Shown: one piece after another, positions 15,644 through 24,019 of the stretch
Numbering within the stretch: the first letter of the stretch is position 1
How the letters are laid out: each line of letters starts with the position of its first letter
Assembly (NCBI RefSeq): GCF_900114675.1
Contig: NZ_FOZM01000003.1
Coordinates: 310,001-374,000, forward strand
Direction of reading: 5' to 3'
Source: Yoonia litorea
GTDB lineage: Bacteria > Pseudomonadota > Alphaproteobacteria > Rhodobacterales > Rhodobacteraceae
DNA: 64,000 nt
Notes under the pieces: model-generated
What the model was told of the DNA's origin: nothing
The model's input: the letters and a program-made list of their open reading frames with translations, nothing else
The model's database searches: none
Position numbers and translations under genes: made by a program

Positions 15644-17089
15644 ATGAAACGCCACCGCAATGTAAAAATCGTCGCCACGCTGGGCCCTGCCTCTGACGAT
15701 TACGAAATGATCCGTGCCCTGCATGAGGCAGGGGCCGACGTGTTCCGCCTGAACATGTCTCATGGTGATCATGCCGAAATCAAGCGCCGGCACGAGATCA
15801 TCCGCAAGGTGGAAAAGGACCTCGACAGCCCGATAGCGATTCTGGCGGACCTGCAGGGACCCAAGCTGCGGGTGGGTGTTTTCAAGAACGGTGAGGAGGA
15901 ACTGGTCGAAGGGGCTGCCTTCCGTCTGGACCTTGACGATGCCGAAGGCGACGCAACCCGCGTGAAGCTGCCCCACAAGGAAATCTTTGACGCGCTTGAA
16001 CCCGGCGCACATTTGCTGGTCAACGACGGCAAGATCAAACTGCGGGTCAAGGACTGCGGCGCGACGTTTGCTGACTGCGAAGTTGTCGTTGGCGGGACTA
16101 TCTCGAACCGCAAGGGCGTCAACGTGCCGGATGTGACGCTGCCTTTGGCCGCGCTCTCGCCCAAGGACCGCAAGGACCTTGAGTTTGTCTGCGATCTGGG
16201 TGTCGACTGGCTGGCCCTGTCTTTCGTGCAGCGTCCTGCCGACGTAGAGGAAGCACGCGAACTGGCCAAGGGCCGTGCTGCGATCCTGTCGAAGATCGAA
16301 AAGCCGAATGCTGTGAAAGTCTTTGATGAGATCCTGAAAGTTTCTGACGGCGTCATGGTGGCGCGCGGCGATCTTGGTGTTGAATTGCCCGTCCAGAATG
16401 TGCCCCCGATCCAGAAGCAGCTTGTGCGCAAGTGCCGTGCGGCGGCCAAGCCGGTCATCGTCGCGACGCAGATGCTCGAATCCATGATCGAATCCCCGAT
16501 GCCAACACGGGCGGAGGTCTCTGACGTGGCAACGGCGATTTATGAAGGCGCAGATGCCATCATGCTGTCGGCAGAATCAGCCGCCGGGTCTTATCCGATC
16601 GAAGCCGTCACAACGATGAGCAACGTTGCCGCCGAAGTGGAATCCGATCCGACCTACACCGAGATCATCGAAGCCTCCCGCAAGGCCGGCGGTGTGACGG
16701 TGGCCGACGGCATCGTGTCCGCCGCGCGCGAGATTGCTGAAAAGACCGACGTCAAGGCGATCTGCTGTTTCTCGCAATCGGGGACAACGGCGCTTCTGGT
16801 TTCGCGTGAACGTCCGCGTGTGCCGATCATCGCATTGACCAACCATATCGAAACGGCACGCCGCCTGTGTCTGTCTTGGGGCACCAATTGTGCGCTCTCA
16901 GGGCCGGTGGACCGCTTCAAGGATGCTGTGATTGCGGCGGTGCGCGCCGCCCGTGCGCAAGATCTGGCCACCGAAGAGGATATGATCGTTGTCACCGCAG
17001 GTGTGCCATTCAACACACCGGGGTCGACCAACATCCTGCGTGTCGCACCGTGCGCCGAGGATTTGATTTACGCCGCCGCGTCAGAGTAA
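15644..17089 (+). CDS. pyk: Pyruvate kinase
   Basis: A 481-residue cytoplasmic glycolytic enzyme converting phosphoenolpyruvate and ADP to pyruvate and ATP. Seen: VKIVATLGPAS near the N-terminus, FRLNMSHGDH, ILADLQGPKLRVG, a B-domain (about 70-170), LSFVQRPADVEEAR, KIEKPNAV, the catalytic block MVARGDLGVELP, KPVIVATQMLESMI, and PTRAEVSDVATAIYEGADAIMLSAESA. The C-terminal allosteric domain ends in TPGSTNILRVA. The ATG at 15644 is preceded by GAAGGA; a longer open frame from 15521 covers the operator and is rejected. Confidence 0.97.
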   Translation: MKRHRNVKIVATLGPASDDYEMIRALHEAGADVFRLNMSHGDHAEIKRRHEIIRKVEKDLDSPIAILADLQGPKLRVGVFKNGEEELVEGAAFRLDLDDAEGDATRVKLPHKEIFDALEPGAHLLVNDGKIKLRVKDCGATFADCEVVVGGTISNRKGVNVPDVTLPLAALSPKDRKDLEFVCDLGVDWLALSFVQRPADVEEARELAKGRAAILSKIEKPNAVKVFDEILKVSDGVMVARGDLGVELPVQNVPPIQKQLVRKCRAAAKPVIVATQMLESMIESPMPTRAEVSDVATAIYEGADAIMLSAESAAGSYPIEAVTTMSNVAAEVESDPTYTEIIEASRKAGGVTVADGIVSAAREIAEKTDVKAICCFSQSGTTALLVSRERPRVPIIALTNHIETARRLCLSWGTNCALSGPVDRFKDAVIAAVRAARAQDLATEEDMIVVTAGVPFNTPGSTNILRVAPCAEDLIYAAASE

Positions 17090-17122
17090 CCTTCCGGCAA
17101 ACACAACAGGCGGGCAGGGCAG

Positions 17123-17347
17123 TTGGACCTCGATTTGATCTTTGTGATTGCATTGCTGGTCGGTGTGTTTGCCCTGCCTTTGATCGTCAGTGCCCTGTCT
17201 GACAAGCGCTGGCCCGTCAACGGGGTGGTCATGCTTGTTATCGCAGGCGTCGCCATCGCCTACACGGTGCAGGAAGATGCCAGCCGCTACACCGTCGAGA
17301 ACGCTGACACCATCGTGGTCGAAGTGCTGGGTCGGTATATCAACTGA
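17123..17347 (+). CDS. Small membrane protein of unknown function
   Basis: A 74-residue protein starting at TTG (17123) with two hydrophobic segments (LIFVIALLVGVFALPLIVSALS and NGVVMLVIAGVAIAYTV) around a short loop with Lys-Arg-Trp-Pro, and a C-terminus ending in VVEVLGRYIN. It lies 33 bases downstream of pyk on the same strand and is probably co-transcribed. I recall similar small two-helix proteins in related genomes, but none with a known role. TTG start is uncertain, although no better start is available. Confidence 0.6.
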   Translation: MDLDLIFVIALLVGVFALPLIVSALSDKRWPVNGVVMLVIAGVAIAYTVQEDASRYTVENADTIVVEVLGRYIN

Positions 17348-17431
17348 CCCCCGCGCCTCTCCAGCTCAAAGGCGAAATTGACTTCTCGGGCAGATTGCAC
17401 AAGGCTGGCAGCACGCCTGAGAGGTTTTCCG

Positions 17432-18061
17432 ATGCCACCTGAAATCAACCTGCCACTGATTTTGCTCGCAGCCCTTGTGGCGGCAATCAGCCCCGGACCA
17501 GCAACGCTTGCGCTTGCCGGTACGTCCATGGCGTCCGGTCGACGGTCAGGTCTGGCGCTGGCCTCTGGGATCACGACCGGCTCGCTGATGTGGTCAGTCG
17601 CGGCGGCGCTAGGGCTTGGTGCGGTGATGCTTGCGAATGCCTGGGTCTTCGAGACGATCCGTTACTTCGGTGCAGCTTACTTGATGTATCTTGCCTACAA
17701 AGCAGCCCGTTCAGCGCTGACCGCCAAAGATCTGGCTACCAGATCATTCAAGGGCGGCAAGCGCACCCTTTATGCCAAAGGGCTGGCATTGCACCTGACC
17801 AATCCCAAAGCGATTTTGTTCTTCGGCTCACTGTTCTCCTTGGGCATTCCTCCGGGCACCAAACCAGAGGTGCTGGCAGTCGTGATCGCCGCAGTCGGCT
17901 TGCAGAGCGCACTGATGTTTCACGGATACGCCATCGTCTTTTCCTCGCAAACGATGACAAAGATGTATCTGAAGCTGCGGCGCTGGTTCGAAGCCGCATT
18001 TGCACTGGGCTTCAGTGCCGCGAGCTTGAAAATTCTGACGTCGAAAGTGCAGGCCCCCTAG
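17432..18061 (+). CDS. LysE/RhtB family amino-acid exporter
   Basis: A 209-residue inner-membrane protein with six helices of the LysE superfamily. The diagnostic LVAAISPGPATLALAG near the N-terminus (the SPGP motif), a GITTGSLMWSVAAALG stretch, and the LTNPKAILFFGSLF motif are present. Such proteins export amino acids or homoserine lactones; the substrate cannot be told from sequence. I chose the ATG at 17432 behind a GAGAGG site; the open frame from 17378 adds a non-homologous tail. Followed by a short terminator hairpin. Confidence 0.9.
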   Translation: MPPEINLPLILLAALVAAISPGPATLALAGTSMASGRRSGLALASGITTGSLMWSVAAALGLGAVMLANAWVFETIRYFGAAYLMYLAYKAARSALTAKDLATRSFKGGKRTLYAKGLALHLTNPKAILFFGSLFSLGIPPGTKPEVLAVVIAAVGLQSALMFHGYAIVFSSQTMTKMYLKLRRWFEAAFALGFSAASLKILTSKVQAP

Positions 18062-18081
18062 AGGGCACATGACGCAGCCAC

Positions 18082-18102
18082 AGCCGTATTTTATGGCTTT
18101 TT
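18082..18102 (+). terminator. Probable terminator after the LysE gene
   Basis: Seven-base stem AGCCGTA/TATGGCT (one G-T wobble) with a TTT loop, followed by TTTT and a further CCG. It begins 20 bases after the stop and separates the exporter gene from rpmI. Confidence 0.6.
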
Positions 18103-18211
18103 CCGCTTGCGCTACAGCAAGTCCCGTCTTATAGCGCAGCCTTCACCCGCGCGTCCGGCCGATATGGCATGCCGAGTCGCGTGTTCCGACCGATCTAAAG
18201 AGGAGACGGAA

Positions 18212-18412
18212 ATGCCAAAGATGAAGACAAAATCGAGCTGCAAAAAGCGGTTCAAGGTGACGGCCTCCGGCCGCATCAAAGCAGGTCAGGCAGGCAAGCG
18301 CCACGGCATGATCAAGCGTACCAAGAAATTCATTCGTGATGCTCGCGGGACAACCGTTCTGGCAAAGGCTGATGAACAGATCATCAAGCCAATGATGCCC
18401 TATTCACGCTGA
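18212..18412 (+). CDS. rpmI: 50S ribosomal protein L35
   Basis: A 66-residue basic ribosomal protein: [20 protein letters not shown], then the [20 protein letters not shown] segment, ending in MMPYSR. Start ATG 18212 has an ideal AGAGGAG ribosome-binding site. It is followed 18 bases later by rplT in the usual rpmI-rplT order. infC is not upstream here, so the operon starts with rpmI. Confidence 0.97.
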   Translation: MPKMKTKSSCKKRFKVTASGRIKAGQAGKRHGMIKRTKKFIRDARGTTVLAKADEQIIKPMMPYSR

Positions 18413-18430
18413 TACGAAAGGATTTGAGAC

Positions 18431-18793
18431 ATGCGCGTTAAAGGTGGAACCGTCACTCATCGTCGTCACAAGAAAGTCCTGGACGCAGCGAAAGGTTACT
18501 ATGACCGCCGCTCCAAGACCTTCAAGGTTGCCAAGCAGGCCGTCGACAAAGCCAACCAGTATGCGACCCGCGACCGTCATAACCGCAAGCGCAACTTCCG
18601 TGCGCTGTGGATTCAGCGGATCAACGCAGGCGTCCGTGCCGTGGACGAGAACCTGAACTACTCCAAATTCATCAACGGTCTGAACCTCGCCGGTATCGAA
18701 GTTGACCGTAAGGTTCTCGCTGATCTGGCTGTCAATGAGCCGGAAGCATTTGCGACAATCGTCGGCAAAGCAAAGGACGCGCTGCCTGCATAA
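18431..18793 (+). CDS. rplT: 50S ribosomal protein L20
   Basis: A 120-residue ribosomal protein with the family N-terminus ([20 protein letters not shown]), [35 protein letters not shown] and the C-terminal [17 protein letters not shown]20 binds 23S rRNA early in 50S assembly. Operon partner of rpmI; the strong hairpin at 18818 ends the transcript. Confidence 0.97.
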   Translation: MRVKGGTVTHRRHKKVLDAAKGYYDRRSKTFKVAKQAVDKANQYATRDRHNRKRNFRALWIQRINAGVRAVDENLNYSKFINGLNLAGIEVDRKVLADLAVNEPEAFATIVGKAKDALPA

Positions 18794-18817
18794 GCAGCCG
18801 CGCCCCACAAGACTTTC

Positions 18818-18847
18818 AAAGCCGCACGCTTCGCCGTGCGGCTTTTT
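18818..18847 (+). terminator. Intrinsic terminator of rpmI-rplT
   Basis: Eleven-base perfect stem (AAAGCCGCACG / CGTGCGGCTTT) with a six-base CTTCGC loop, followed by a short T run. It starts 24 bases after the rplT stop. Confidence 0.92.
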
Positions 18848-19264
18848 GTTTGGGCCATTGCGTCTTATGGCAGGGGGTGCCCGCGCGCATGGGAAGTGAT
18901 TTCAAAAAGCCCGCATCTGAACCCGATGGCGGCGGGTCCAGCCCGCGCCCCGCTGCCTGAGCCGAAATCGCGCCCTGCGAATCTCTGATCTGTGATTTCC
19001 GGCCTCAGGAATCAGTTCTGCCAGGTCGGGTGGCCCTCTCAAGGCCATTTTGGGGCAAGGTCGCCTTGGTTCTGCCACAATTCGTTTCTCGTTTCACAAC
19101 AGTAGCTTACGTGGCGGCAGATTTGATCAGAATCAGAAGTATGAATCATATGTGAAGTGACACATCGGCGGATGTTTGCTAGTTTCGAGAAAGTCGCAAA
19201 TTATTCATAACACTGCCTCATTCTGTATTTGAGGCGCATATTTGACCGGTAAGGAGTAGGTGAA
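18848..19264. other. Gene-free stretch between rplT and the pilin-like gene
   Basis: About 417 bases with no credible coding frame on either strand. The 5' half is GC-rich and the last 170 bases are distinctly AT-richer, as expected for promoter DNA in front of the small gene at 19265. I see no tRNA-like fold or clear conserved promoter boxes. It also contains the strong ribosome-binding site AAGGAG at 19251-19256. Confidence 0.5.
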
Positions 19265-19432
19265 GTGACCTTTGTACGGAAATTCTTTAATGACGAAGAC
19301 GGCGCAATTTCCGTCGATTTTGTCGTACTCACTGCAGCAATCGTCACGCTCGGCCTCGTCGTCGGCGCGGTGATCAGCAGCGGTGCCGAAGGCTTGGCCA
19401 ATCGCACCGAAGCTGAATTAAACAATATGTAA
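19265..19432 (+). CDS. Flp-pilin-like small protein (55 residues)
   Basis: Starts at GTG with AAGGAG eight bases upstream, an excellent site. The protein begins VTFVRKFFNDEDGAISVDF (first residue Met in vivo), then has one hydrophobic span (VVLTAAIVTLGLVVGAVISS), and ends EGLANRTEAELNNM. The basic N-terminus followed by a Glu/Asp-Gly-Ala-x-x-x-Asp/Glu-Phe step into a hydrophobic helix is the layout of Flp/Fap and TadE-type prepilins; the FNDEDGA-SVDFVVLTAA form is one I associate with Rhodobacterales. No tad/cpa assembly genes are nearby. It has its own promoter region and terminators, so it is a free-standing transcription unit. Confidence 0.72.
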   Translation: MTFVRKFFNDEDGAISVDFVVLTAAIVTLGLVVGAVISSGAEGLANRTEAELNNM

Positions 19433-19455
19433 GCGGTCTGGGGGGTTAGACCGCT
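19432..19455 (+). terminator. Hairpin immediately after the pilin-like gene
   Basis: Perfect eight-base arms AGCGGTCT/AGACCGCT around a GGGGGGTT loop; the left arm starts on the last base of the stop codon. No T run follows, so it may stabilise the mRNA 3' end rather than terminate. Confidence 0.55.
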
Positions 19456-19491
19456 CCTCTCGTCGTTTCTTGCAGGTGCAAACGCACTGTC

Positions 19492-19519
19492 AAAGCGCCC
19501 CCGCTGCGGGGCGCTTTTT
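19492..19519 (+). terminator. Intrinsic terminator between converging genes
   Basis: Ten-base stem AAAGCGCCCC/GGGGCGCTTT with a CGCTGC loop and trailing Ts. It lies 60 bases past the pilin-like stop and 17 bases before the end of the converging amidohydrolase gene, so it probably serves the plus strand mainly. Confidence 0.88.
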
Positions 19520-19535
19520 GTCTGATGTGATGCCT

Positions 19536-20405
19536 CTAGACACCCATCCGATAGAACGCGGCCGCCGTTGCCCCAAAGACCGCCTCGTGCATGTCGGCTG
19601 GCACAATCTGGCGCATCGCTGACAACAGGATCGCATAGTCGGAATAAAGCGAATCGACCGGAAAATTTGACCCGAACATGCATCGCGTCGGGCCGAACTG
19701 GTCCAGACAGGTTTCCACAAACGGTCTGATCGTCTCGACCGTCCAATCGTGGTCAAACATGCCAAGCCCCGAAAGTTTGCAAGTGACCTGTGGTCGCTCT
19801 GACAACAGCCTGAGCGCCTCCGCCCATGCTGCATGGCCAGCCGCACTCCGGTCTGTCGGTGAACCGCAGTGACACAGCGCAATCGCTGTTTCTGGCGCAT
19901 GATCGAGCACACGGGCCATATCGCTGTAGAGGTCGGGGATCAGTTGCAGATCAAAAGACAGCCCGCGCGCTCCCGCACGCCGCAGCCCTTCGGCAAAGCG
20001 CGGATCGGCCAATAAACCGTTCGTGCCTGTTTTCGCGTCCTCACCGGGTGCGCGCCCAACAATCTGTCGCACGCCCCGCACGGTCGAGAGGGTCTGAAAG
20101 CGATCAAGCTGGCCATCAAGATCATCCGCCGTGACATCGCAAAACACCACCTGCGTCATGGGCCAGTCTGCGTTGGCGTCGGCGACCTTCTGCACCCAGG
20201 CGGCCTCGTCACAAGGGTCAGCTGCGCCCACCTGAATATGGACCGAGCCGTCAAACCAATCCGCATCGGCCCTGAATTCATCAATCAGGTAATCGCGTTG
20301 AATGGGCGTCGGATCGCCGAAAAACCGCACGGCACCCCGCTCCATCAGCCACGGATAGCTGACCGCGTTCAAATCCCAAAGATGGTGGTGGGCATCAATT
20401 CTCAT
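19536..20405 (-). CDS. Amidohydrolase-family (COG3618) hydrolase, lactonase-like
   Basis: A 289-residue TIM-barrel hydrolase. The N-terminal DAHHHLWDL (residues 4-12) supplies the metal-binding histidines; LCHCGSP in the middle and CMFGSNFPVDS near the C-terminus (with the catalytic Asp) complete the active site. This group includes fuconolactonases, muconolactone-type and dicarboxylate lactone hydrolases. It is divergent from an RraA-type aldolase with about 195 bases between them, which suggests, but does not prove, a shared sugar-acid or aromatic pathway. Exact substrate unknown. Confidence 0.83.
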   Translation of the reverse strand: MRIDAHHHLWDLNAVSYPWLMERGAVRFFGDPTPIQRDYLIDEFRADADWFDGSVHIQVGAADPCDEAAWVQKVADANADWPMTQVVFCDVTADDLDGQLDRFQTLSTVRGVRQIVGRAPGEDAKTGTNGLLADPRFAEGLRRAGARGLSFDLQLIPDLYSDMARVLDHAPETAIALCHCGSPTDRSAAGHAAWAEALRLLSERPQVTCKLSGLGMFDHDWTVETIRPFVETCLDQFGPTRCMFGSNFPVDSLYSDYAILLSAMRQIVPADMHEAVFGATAAAFYRMGV

Positions 20406-20600
20406 CGCGAAGGTATCCTTGGTTGTCAGGGTGACGCGCTTGGCAAACGGGCTGGTCGGATGTCAGCACCAAAAAGACCTTGCCCAACGCCGGATCGCGT
20501 GTCTACGTTTCTGCAAACGTATGCAAAACGGTGCAAGGATCGCAAGCCTCACCTCGAAAGCGGGGGCGGCGATCAGACGGTACCATCAAGGAGAGGCCCC

Positions 20601-21296
20601 ATGGATGACGCGCTGCTGAAACTTCTGACCGAGGTCGACACCCCAACGGTCTGCAACGCCATCGAAGTTGTGGAAGGTAAACGCGGGTTCGACCGCTACA
20701 CGCGCGGCACCGTGCAGTGCTCGGACCCTGCAGGGGGCGCGATGATCGGCTATGCGCGTACCGCCAAGATTTCGGCAATCGCACCTCCGACCGAAGCGCC
20801 AGAGGTCATCAAGGAACGCCGCATGGCCTACTACAAACATATGTCCGAAGGCCCGCGCCCCGGCATCGCGGTGGTCGAGGACCTCGACGGTGAGGCAGCC
20901 GTCGGTGCCTTCTGGGGCGAGATCAACACGACGGTCCACAAAGGTCTGGGGCTTTCAGGTGCGCTGACAAATGGCGTGATGCGGGACCTCGGCGATCTGC
21001 CTGCAGGCTTTCCTGTCGTTGCAGGTCAGATCGGCCCCAGCCATGCCTTTGTGCACGTCAGGGAAATCGGCACGCCGGTGCAGCTCTTTGGGCTGACGAT
21101 CGCGGACGGGGAGCTTGTCCATGCGGACCGGCACGGTGCCGTTGTCATCGACGAAGCCTACCTGCCCGAACTTGGCGCAGCCATTCAGAAGCTCCTCAAG
21201 ACCGAACAAATCGTTCTGTCCGCCGCCCGCGAGCCCGACTTCGACTTCGCGCGTTTTGCAACAGCATGGGCGCAGTTTGAAAAAGAGCGCACCTGA
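20601..21296 (+). CDS. RraA-family protein (4-hydroxy-4-methyl-2-oxoglutarate aldolase-like)
   Basis: A 231-residue protein of the RraA/HMG-aldolase fold. It starts with DDALLKLLTEVDTPTVCNAIE, and has the core LSGALTNGVMRDLGDLPAGFPVVAGQI, in which the RD pair corresponds to substrate and metal contacts in class II pyruvate aldolases, and ADRHGAVVIDEA. Because this longer version with VCNAIEVVEG is not the RNase E inhibitor, an aldolase or oxaloacetate decarboxylase role is more likely. The ATG at 20601 has a perfect AAGGAG site; the open frame from 20238 is not coding. Divergent from the amidohydrolase. Confidence 0.82.
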   Translation: MDDALLKLLTEVDTPTVCNAIEVVEGKRGFDRYTRGTVQCSDPAGGAMIGYARTAKISAIAPPTEAPEVIKERRMAYYKHMSEGPRPGIAVVEDLDGEAAVGAFWGEINTTVHKGLGLSGALTNGVMRDLGDLPAGFPVVAGQIGPSHAFVHVREIGTPVQLFGLTIADGELVHADRHGAVVIDEAYLPELGAAIQKLLKTEQIVLSAAREPDFDFARFATAWAQFEKERT

Positions 21297-21721
21297 GACG
21301 CCCGACGCGGGCAACGCACGGTGCGGTAAGCGGTTTGCAAGCAAATGCGGGTTAGTCTCGTTCCCGGATATCCAACCGCAGGGGTGTGACACCACCCCGA
21401 CAAGATCAGGTTTCGACTTTGACCCAAAGACCACCCGCATGGGTGCAGGGTCAGGCGATTGCTTCGGCAGGCTGAAAGGTTTGCCGGAATCAGAGACCGT
21501 ATGAGGCGGGCCCGTCCCTTCTTGATCTATAAAGACTGACAACAGCAATCAGCGCCTGGCTGCCCCGGAACGGAAGGGCCGCCGGGCCATTTGTGCTGCG
21601 ATTTCGCGCGTTCCGCTAGGGCGGTCGCAACCCTCCGAACAACAGTCCGGATTTCTTCGCAGCCGCGCCCTATTTGTGCCATGTCAGCCATGCTTCTGCC
21701 CGCCATAGAGGCGAGCAGACA
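21297..21721. other. Gene-free stretch upstream of the orphan lipoprotein
   Basis: About 425 bases without a convincing gene. Frames running through it are tails of out-of-frame shadows of the aldolase gene. Immediately after the stop there is a small GCCCG-ACG-CGGGC hairpin without a T tract. The segment 21545-21660 is GC-rich and partly self-complementary but I cannot assign it to an RNA family. The promoter of the lipoprotein gene is presumably within the last 200 bases. Confidence 0.4.
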
Positions 21722-22684
21722 ATGAAACCACGGCAGATTTCCCCGATTCTCCTTTTGACGACCTTGGGCGCGTGCGGGGCTGGCGGGGCCTCAGGCATAG
21801 TGGCGGTTGAAGATGTTGATGCCATCGGCATGGGGACGGCCGCCGGTGCCGCTCCTGCAAGTGGTTTGGAATTCGCCAAGCCCGGGCAGGATGTCCGCGA
21901 CCTCGAGACTTTGCCGGTGACCGTGCGTATGGGCCGGATGCAGCGCGACGGCAGCGCCACCAGATTTTTCTTCAGCAACGAGACTGTCACCTTGCCAGCA
22001 GGCTTCTATGAGGGGTTCTACCAACCCTCCAGTTTCACGCTTGATGGTGTGACCCATAGGCTGACCAATGGCGCGGTCACCGTGAACAACACCACGACAC
22101 GCCACACGGACCGTGAATACGGGTCGCCCACGATTCCGGCGGCACGGCATGAAATCGCAATCGTCACAAACGGATTCCCTGACGATTTCCATGAATATGC
22201 GGTCTTTGTTACGGGGTTTGAGACCGACCCCGCTCAATTGCCCGGCGGGACAGTCAATTATGCAGGGCGGTTCAACATCGACACCTGGCCTTCGATTGAC
22301 GGCGGGACGCCAGAGAACAACTACCGGCCTTTCAACGGAACTTTGAACCTGACCGTCGGCTATGATGATGCGCGGGTCTCAGGTGACTTTGCCGGTACTG
22401 CGCAGATCGGCGACAATGTCGGCATCTATGCAGAGAATGTCTTCGGCCATATCGCTGACACCTCACTCGACGGCAATGGATTTGAAGGCCAGATGGTGTT
22501 TGAGACCTGCCTTGGCGTGACCAGTTGCACTGGCAGTCTTGCAATTGGCGGCGCGGTCTATGGTGCAGACGGCAGCCGCATTTCAGGTCTGATCATGTCA
22601 GACGCGACCTTCGTGCGCGAAGATGACGGGGTGGCGCTGCGCCTGCTGGGTCCGGGTGTCTTTTACGCGGATCGGGCTGAATAG
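21722..22684 (+). CDS. Lipoprotein with TbpB-like beta-barrel domain (putative)
   Basis: A 320-residue protein beginning MKPRQISPILLLTTLGACG, a lipoprotein signal with lipobox TLGAC. The mature part is glycine-, threonine- and aspartate-rich and strand-forming. Segments such as VNYAGRFNIDTW, FNGTLNLTVGYDDARVSGDF and GSLAIGGAVYGADGSRISG resemble the transferrin-binding-protein-like lipoprotein domain (TbpB beta-barrel), in which a final strand pair carries a G-x-x-x-G-x-D/A pattern. No TonB receptor or Slam exporter gene is adjacent. The family call is tentative; lipoprotein status is firm. Start ATG 21722 preferred over 21674 because the signal peptide begins there. Confidence 0.6.
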   Translation: MKPRQISPILLLTTLGACGAGGASGIVAVEDVDAIGMGTAAGAAPASGLEFAKPGQDVRDLETLPVTVRMGRMQRDGSATRFFFSNETVTLPAGFYEGFYQPSSFTLDGVTHRLTNGAVTVNNTTTRHTDREYGSPTIPAARHEIAIVTNGFPDDFHEYAVFVTGFETDPAQLPGGTVNYAGRFNIDTWPSIDGGTPENNYRPFNGTLNLTVGYDDARVSGDFAGTAQIGDNVGIYAENVFGHIADTSLDGNGFEGQMVFETCLGVTSCTGSLAIGGAVYGADGSRISGLIMSDATFVREDDGVALRLLGPGVFYADRAE

Positions 22685-22765
22685 ACGGCTGAGATGCCGC
22701 CCCGCGCTTGCGCCGCTGCGCCAGTTTGGATAGCAGAGCGGAAACCTTTTCAAGAGGCCCCCGCG

Positions 22766-23839
22766 ATGGATGATCTGAAGTACAAATATCTCAGCCTGAT
22801 TGCCGATGCCGCTGACGAAGCCGCCATCGAAGACCTGCGTGTGCAGGCCGTGGGCAAAAAGGGCGAGATCAGCCTGAAAATGCGCGAGCTTGGCAAGATG
22901 AGCCCCGAGGAACGGCAGGTCGCAGGCCCTGCGCTCAACGCGCTCAAGGACGAAATCAACAGCGCACTTGCAGCCAAGAAGATGGCACTGGCAGATGCCG
23001 CATTGGATGAACGTCTGCGCGGCGAATGGCTGGACGTGACGCTGCCGTCACGCGCCCGTCGTCAGGGCACCATCCACCCGATTTCGCAGGTGACCGAGGA
23101 AGTCACCGCGATCTTTGCCGATATGGGGTTCTCGGTGGCCGAAGGCCCGCAGATCGAAAGCGACTGGTATAACTTCGATGCGCTCAACATCCCCGGCCAC
23201 CACCCCGCGCGGGCCGAGATGGACACGTTTTACACCCACCGTGCCGATGGCGATAACCGCCCGCCCCATGTGCTGCGCACGCATACGTCCCCTGTGCAGA
23301 TCCGCAGCATGGAGGCCACAGGCGCCCCCACCCGCATCATTTGCCCGGGTCGCGTTTATCGCGCCGACTACGACCAGACGCATACCCCGATGTTCCATCA
23401 GGTCGAGGGGCTGGCGATCGACAAAGACATCTCGATGGCGAACCTCAAATGGGTGCTTGAAGAGTTTGTAAAAGCCTACTTCGAGGTCGATCACGTCGAC
23501 ATCCGCTTCCGTGCGTCCCACTTCCCCTTCACCGAGCCGTCGGCCGAGGTCGATATCCGCTGCTCATGGGAAGGCGGAACCCTGAAAGTGGGCGAGGGTG
23601 ACGACTGGCTGGAAATCCTCGGCTCCGGCATGGTGCATCCCAAAGTGCTGCAGGCGGGCGGGATTGATCCGGCAGAATGGCAAGGCTTTGCCTTCGGCAT
23701 GGGCATCGACCGGATCGCAATGCTGAAATACGGCATCCCCGATCTGCGCGCGTTCTTCGACAGCGACCTGCGGTGGCTGCGGCACTACGGGTTTGCAGCA
23801 CTTGAGCAGCCGACGTTGCATGGCGGGTTGAGTAGGTAG
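22766..23839 (+). CDS. pheS: Phenylalanine-tRNA ligase alpha subunit
   Basis: A 357-residue class II aminoacyl-tRNA synthetase subunit that charges tRNA-Phe together with PheT. Visible: the N-terminal coiled-coil (about 1-90), [22 protein letters not shown], motif 2 in [20 protein letters not shown], and motif 3 in [18 protein letters not shown] near the end, with [13 protein letters not shown] as C-terminus. ATG 22766 has AAGAGG upstream; an open frame from 22694 is not conserved. pheS and pheT are separated here by two small genes and about 990 bases. Confidence 0.96.
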   Translation: MDDLKYKYLSLIADAADEAAIEDLRVQAVGKKGEISLKMRELGKMSPEERQVAGPALNALKDEINSALAAKKMALADAALDERLRGEWLDVTLPSRARRQGTIHPISQVTEEVTAIFADMGFSVAEGPQIESDWYNFDALNIPGHHPARAEMDTFYTHRADGDNRPPHVLRTHTSPVQIRSMEATGAPTRIICPGRVYRADYDQTHTPMFHQVEGLAIDKDISMANLKWVLEEFVKAYFEVDHVDIRFRASHFPFTEPSAEVDIRCSWEGGTLKVGEGDDWLEILGSGMVHPKVLQAGGIDPAEWQGFAFGMGIDRIAMLKYGIPDLRAFFDSDLRWLRHYGFAALEQPTLHGGLSR

Positions 23840-23918
23840 GTCTGCAGGGCCGCCCCGGTTCGCTGAGGTGCCGCGCCCGTCGGCCGGCCTGCGTGGTCAC
23901 ACCCTACCTTCGCAGGCG

Positions 23919-23944
23919 CCCCCATCATTTTGCCGTAAATACTC
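23919..23944 (-). repeat. Intergenic element GAGTATTT-NN-GGCAAAATGATG, copy 2
   Basis: On the minus strand this reads GAGTATTT, AC, GGCAAAATGATG, GGGG, matching copies at 10493 and 55208. It lies about 80 bases past pheS, in the opposite orientation to its neighbours and not in front of a gene on its own strand. Confidence 0.68.
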
Positions 23945-24019
23945 AAAATCCAGGCCTTGCCGATTGCACGGACCTCGCCTTGCTTTGCACCCCGCACCTC
24001 AACCGCTACCTTGCGGGCT

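Noticed and set aside
18891..18962. A 23-codon frame after rplT
   Set aside because: Too short, no ribosome-binding site, and compositionally like noncoding GC-rich DNA.
20680..20700. GGGTTCGA-like T-loop, suggesting a tRNA
   Set aside because: It lies inside the RraA-type coding frame with no acceptor stem; similar hits at 13531 and elsewhere are also coding. No tRNA was found in the window.
21540..21680. A structured RNA in the GC-rich intergenic stretch
   Set aside because: Some self-complementarity but no pattern of tRNA, 4.5S, 6S or tmRNA, and no terminator downstream.
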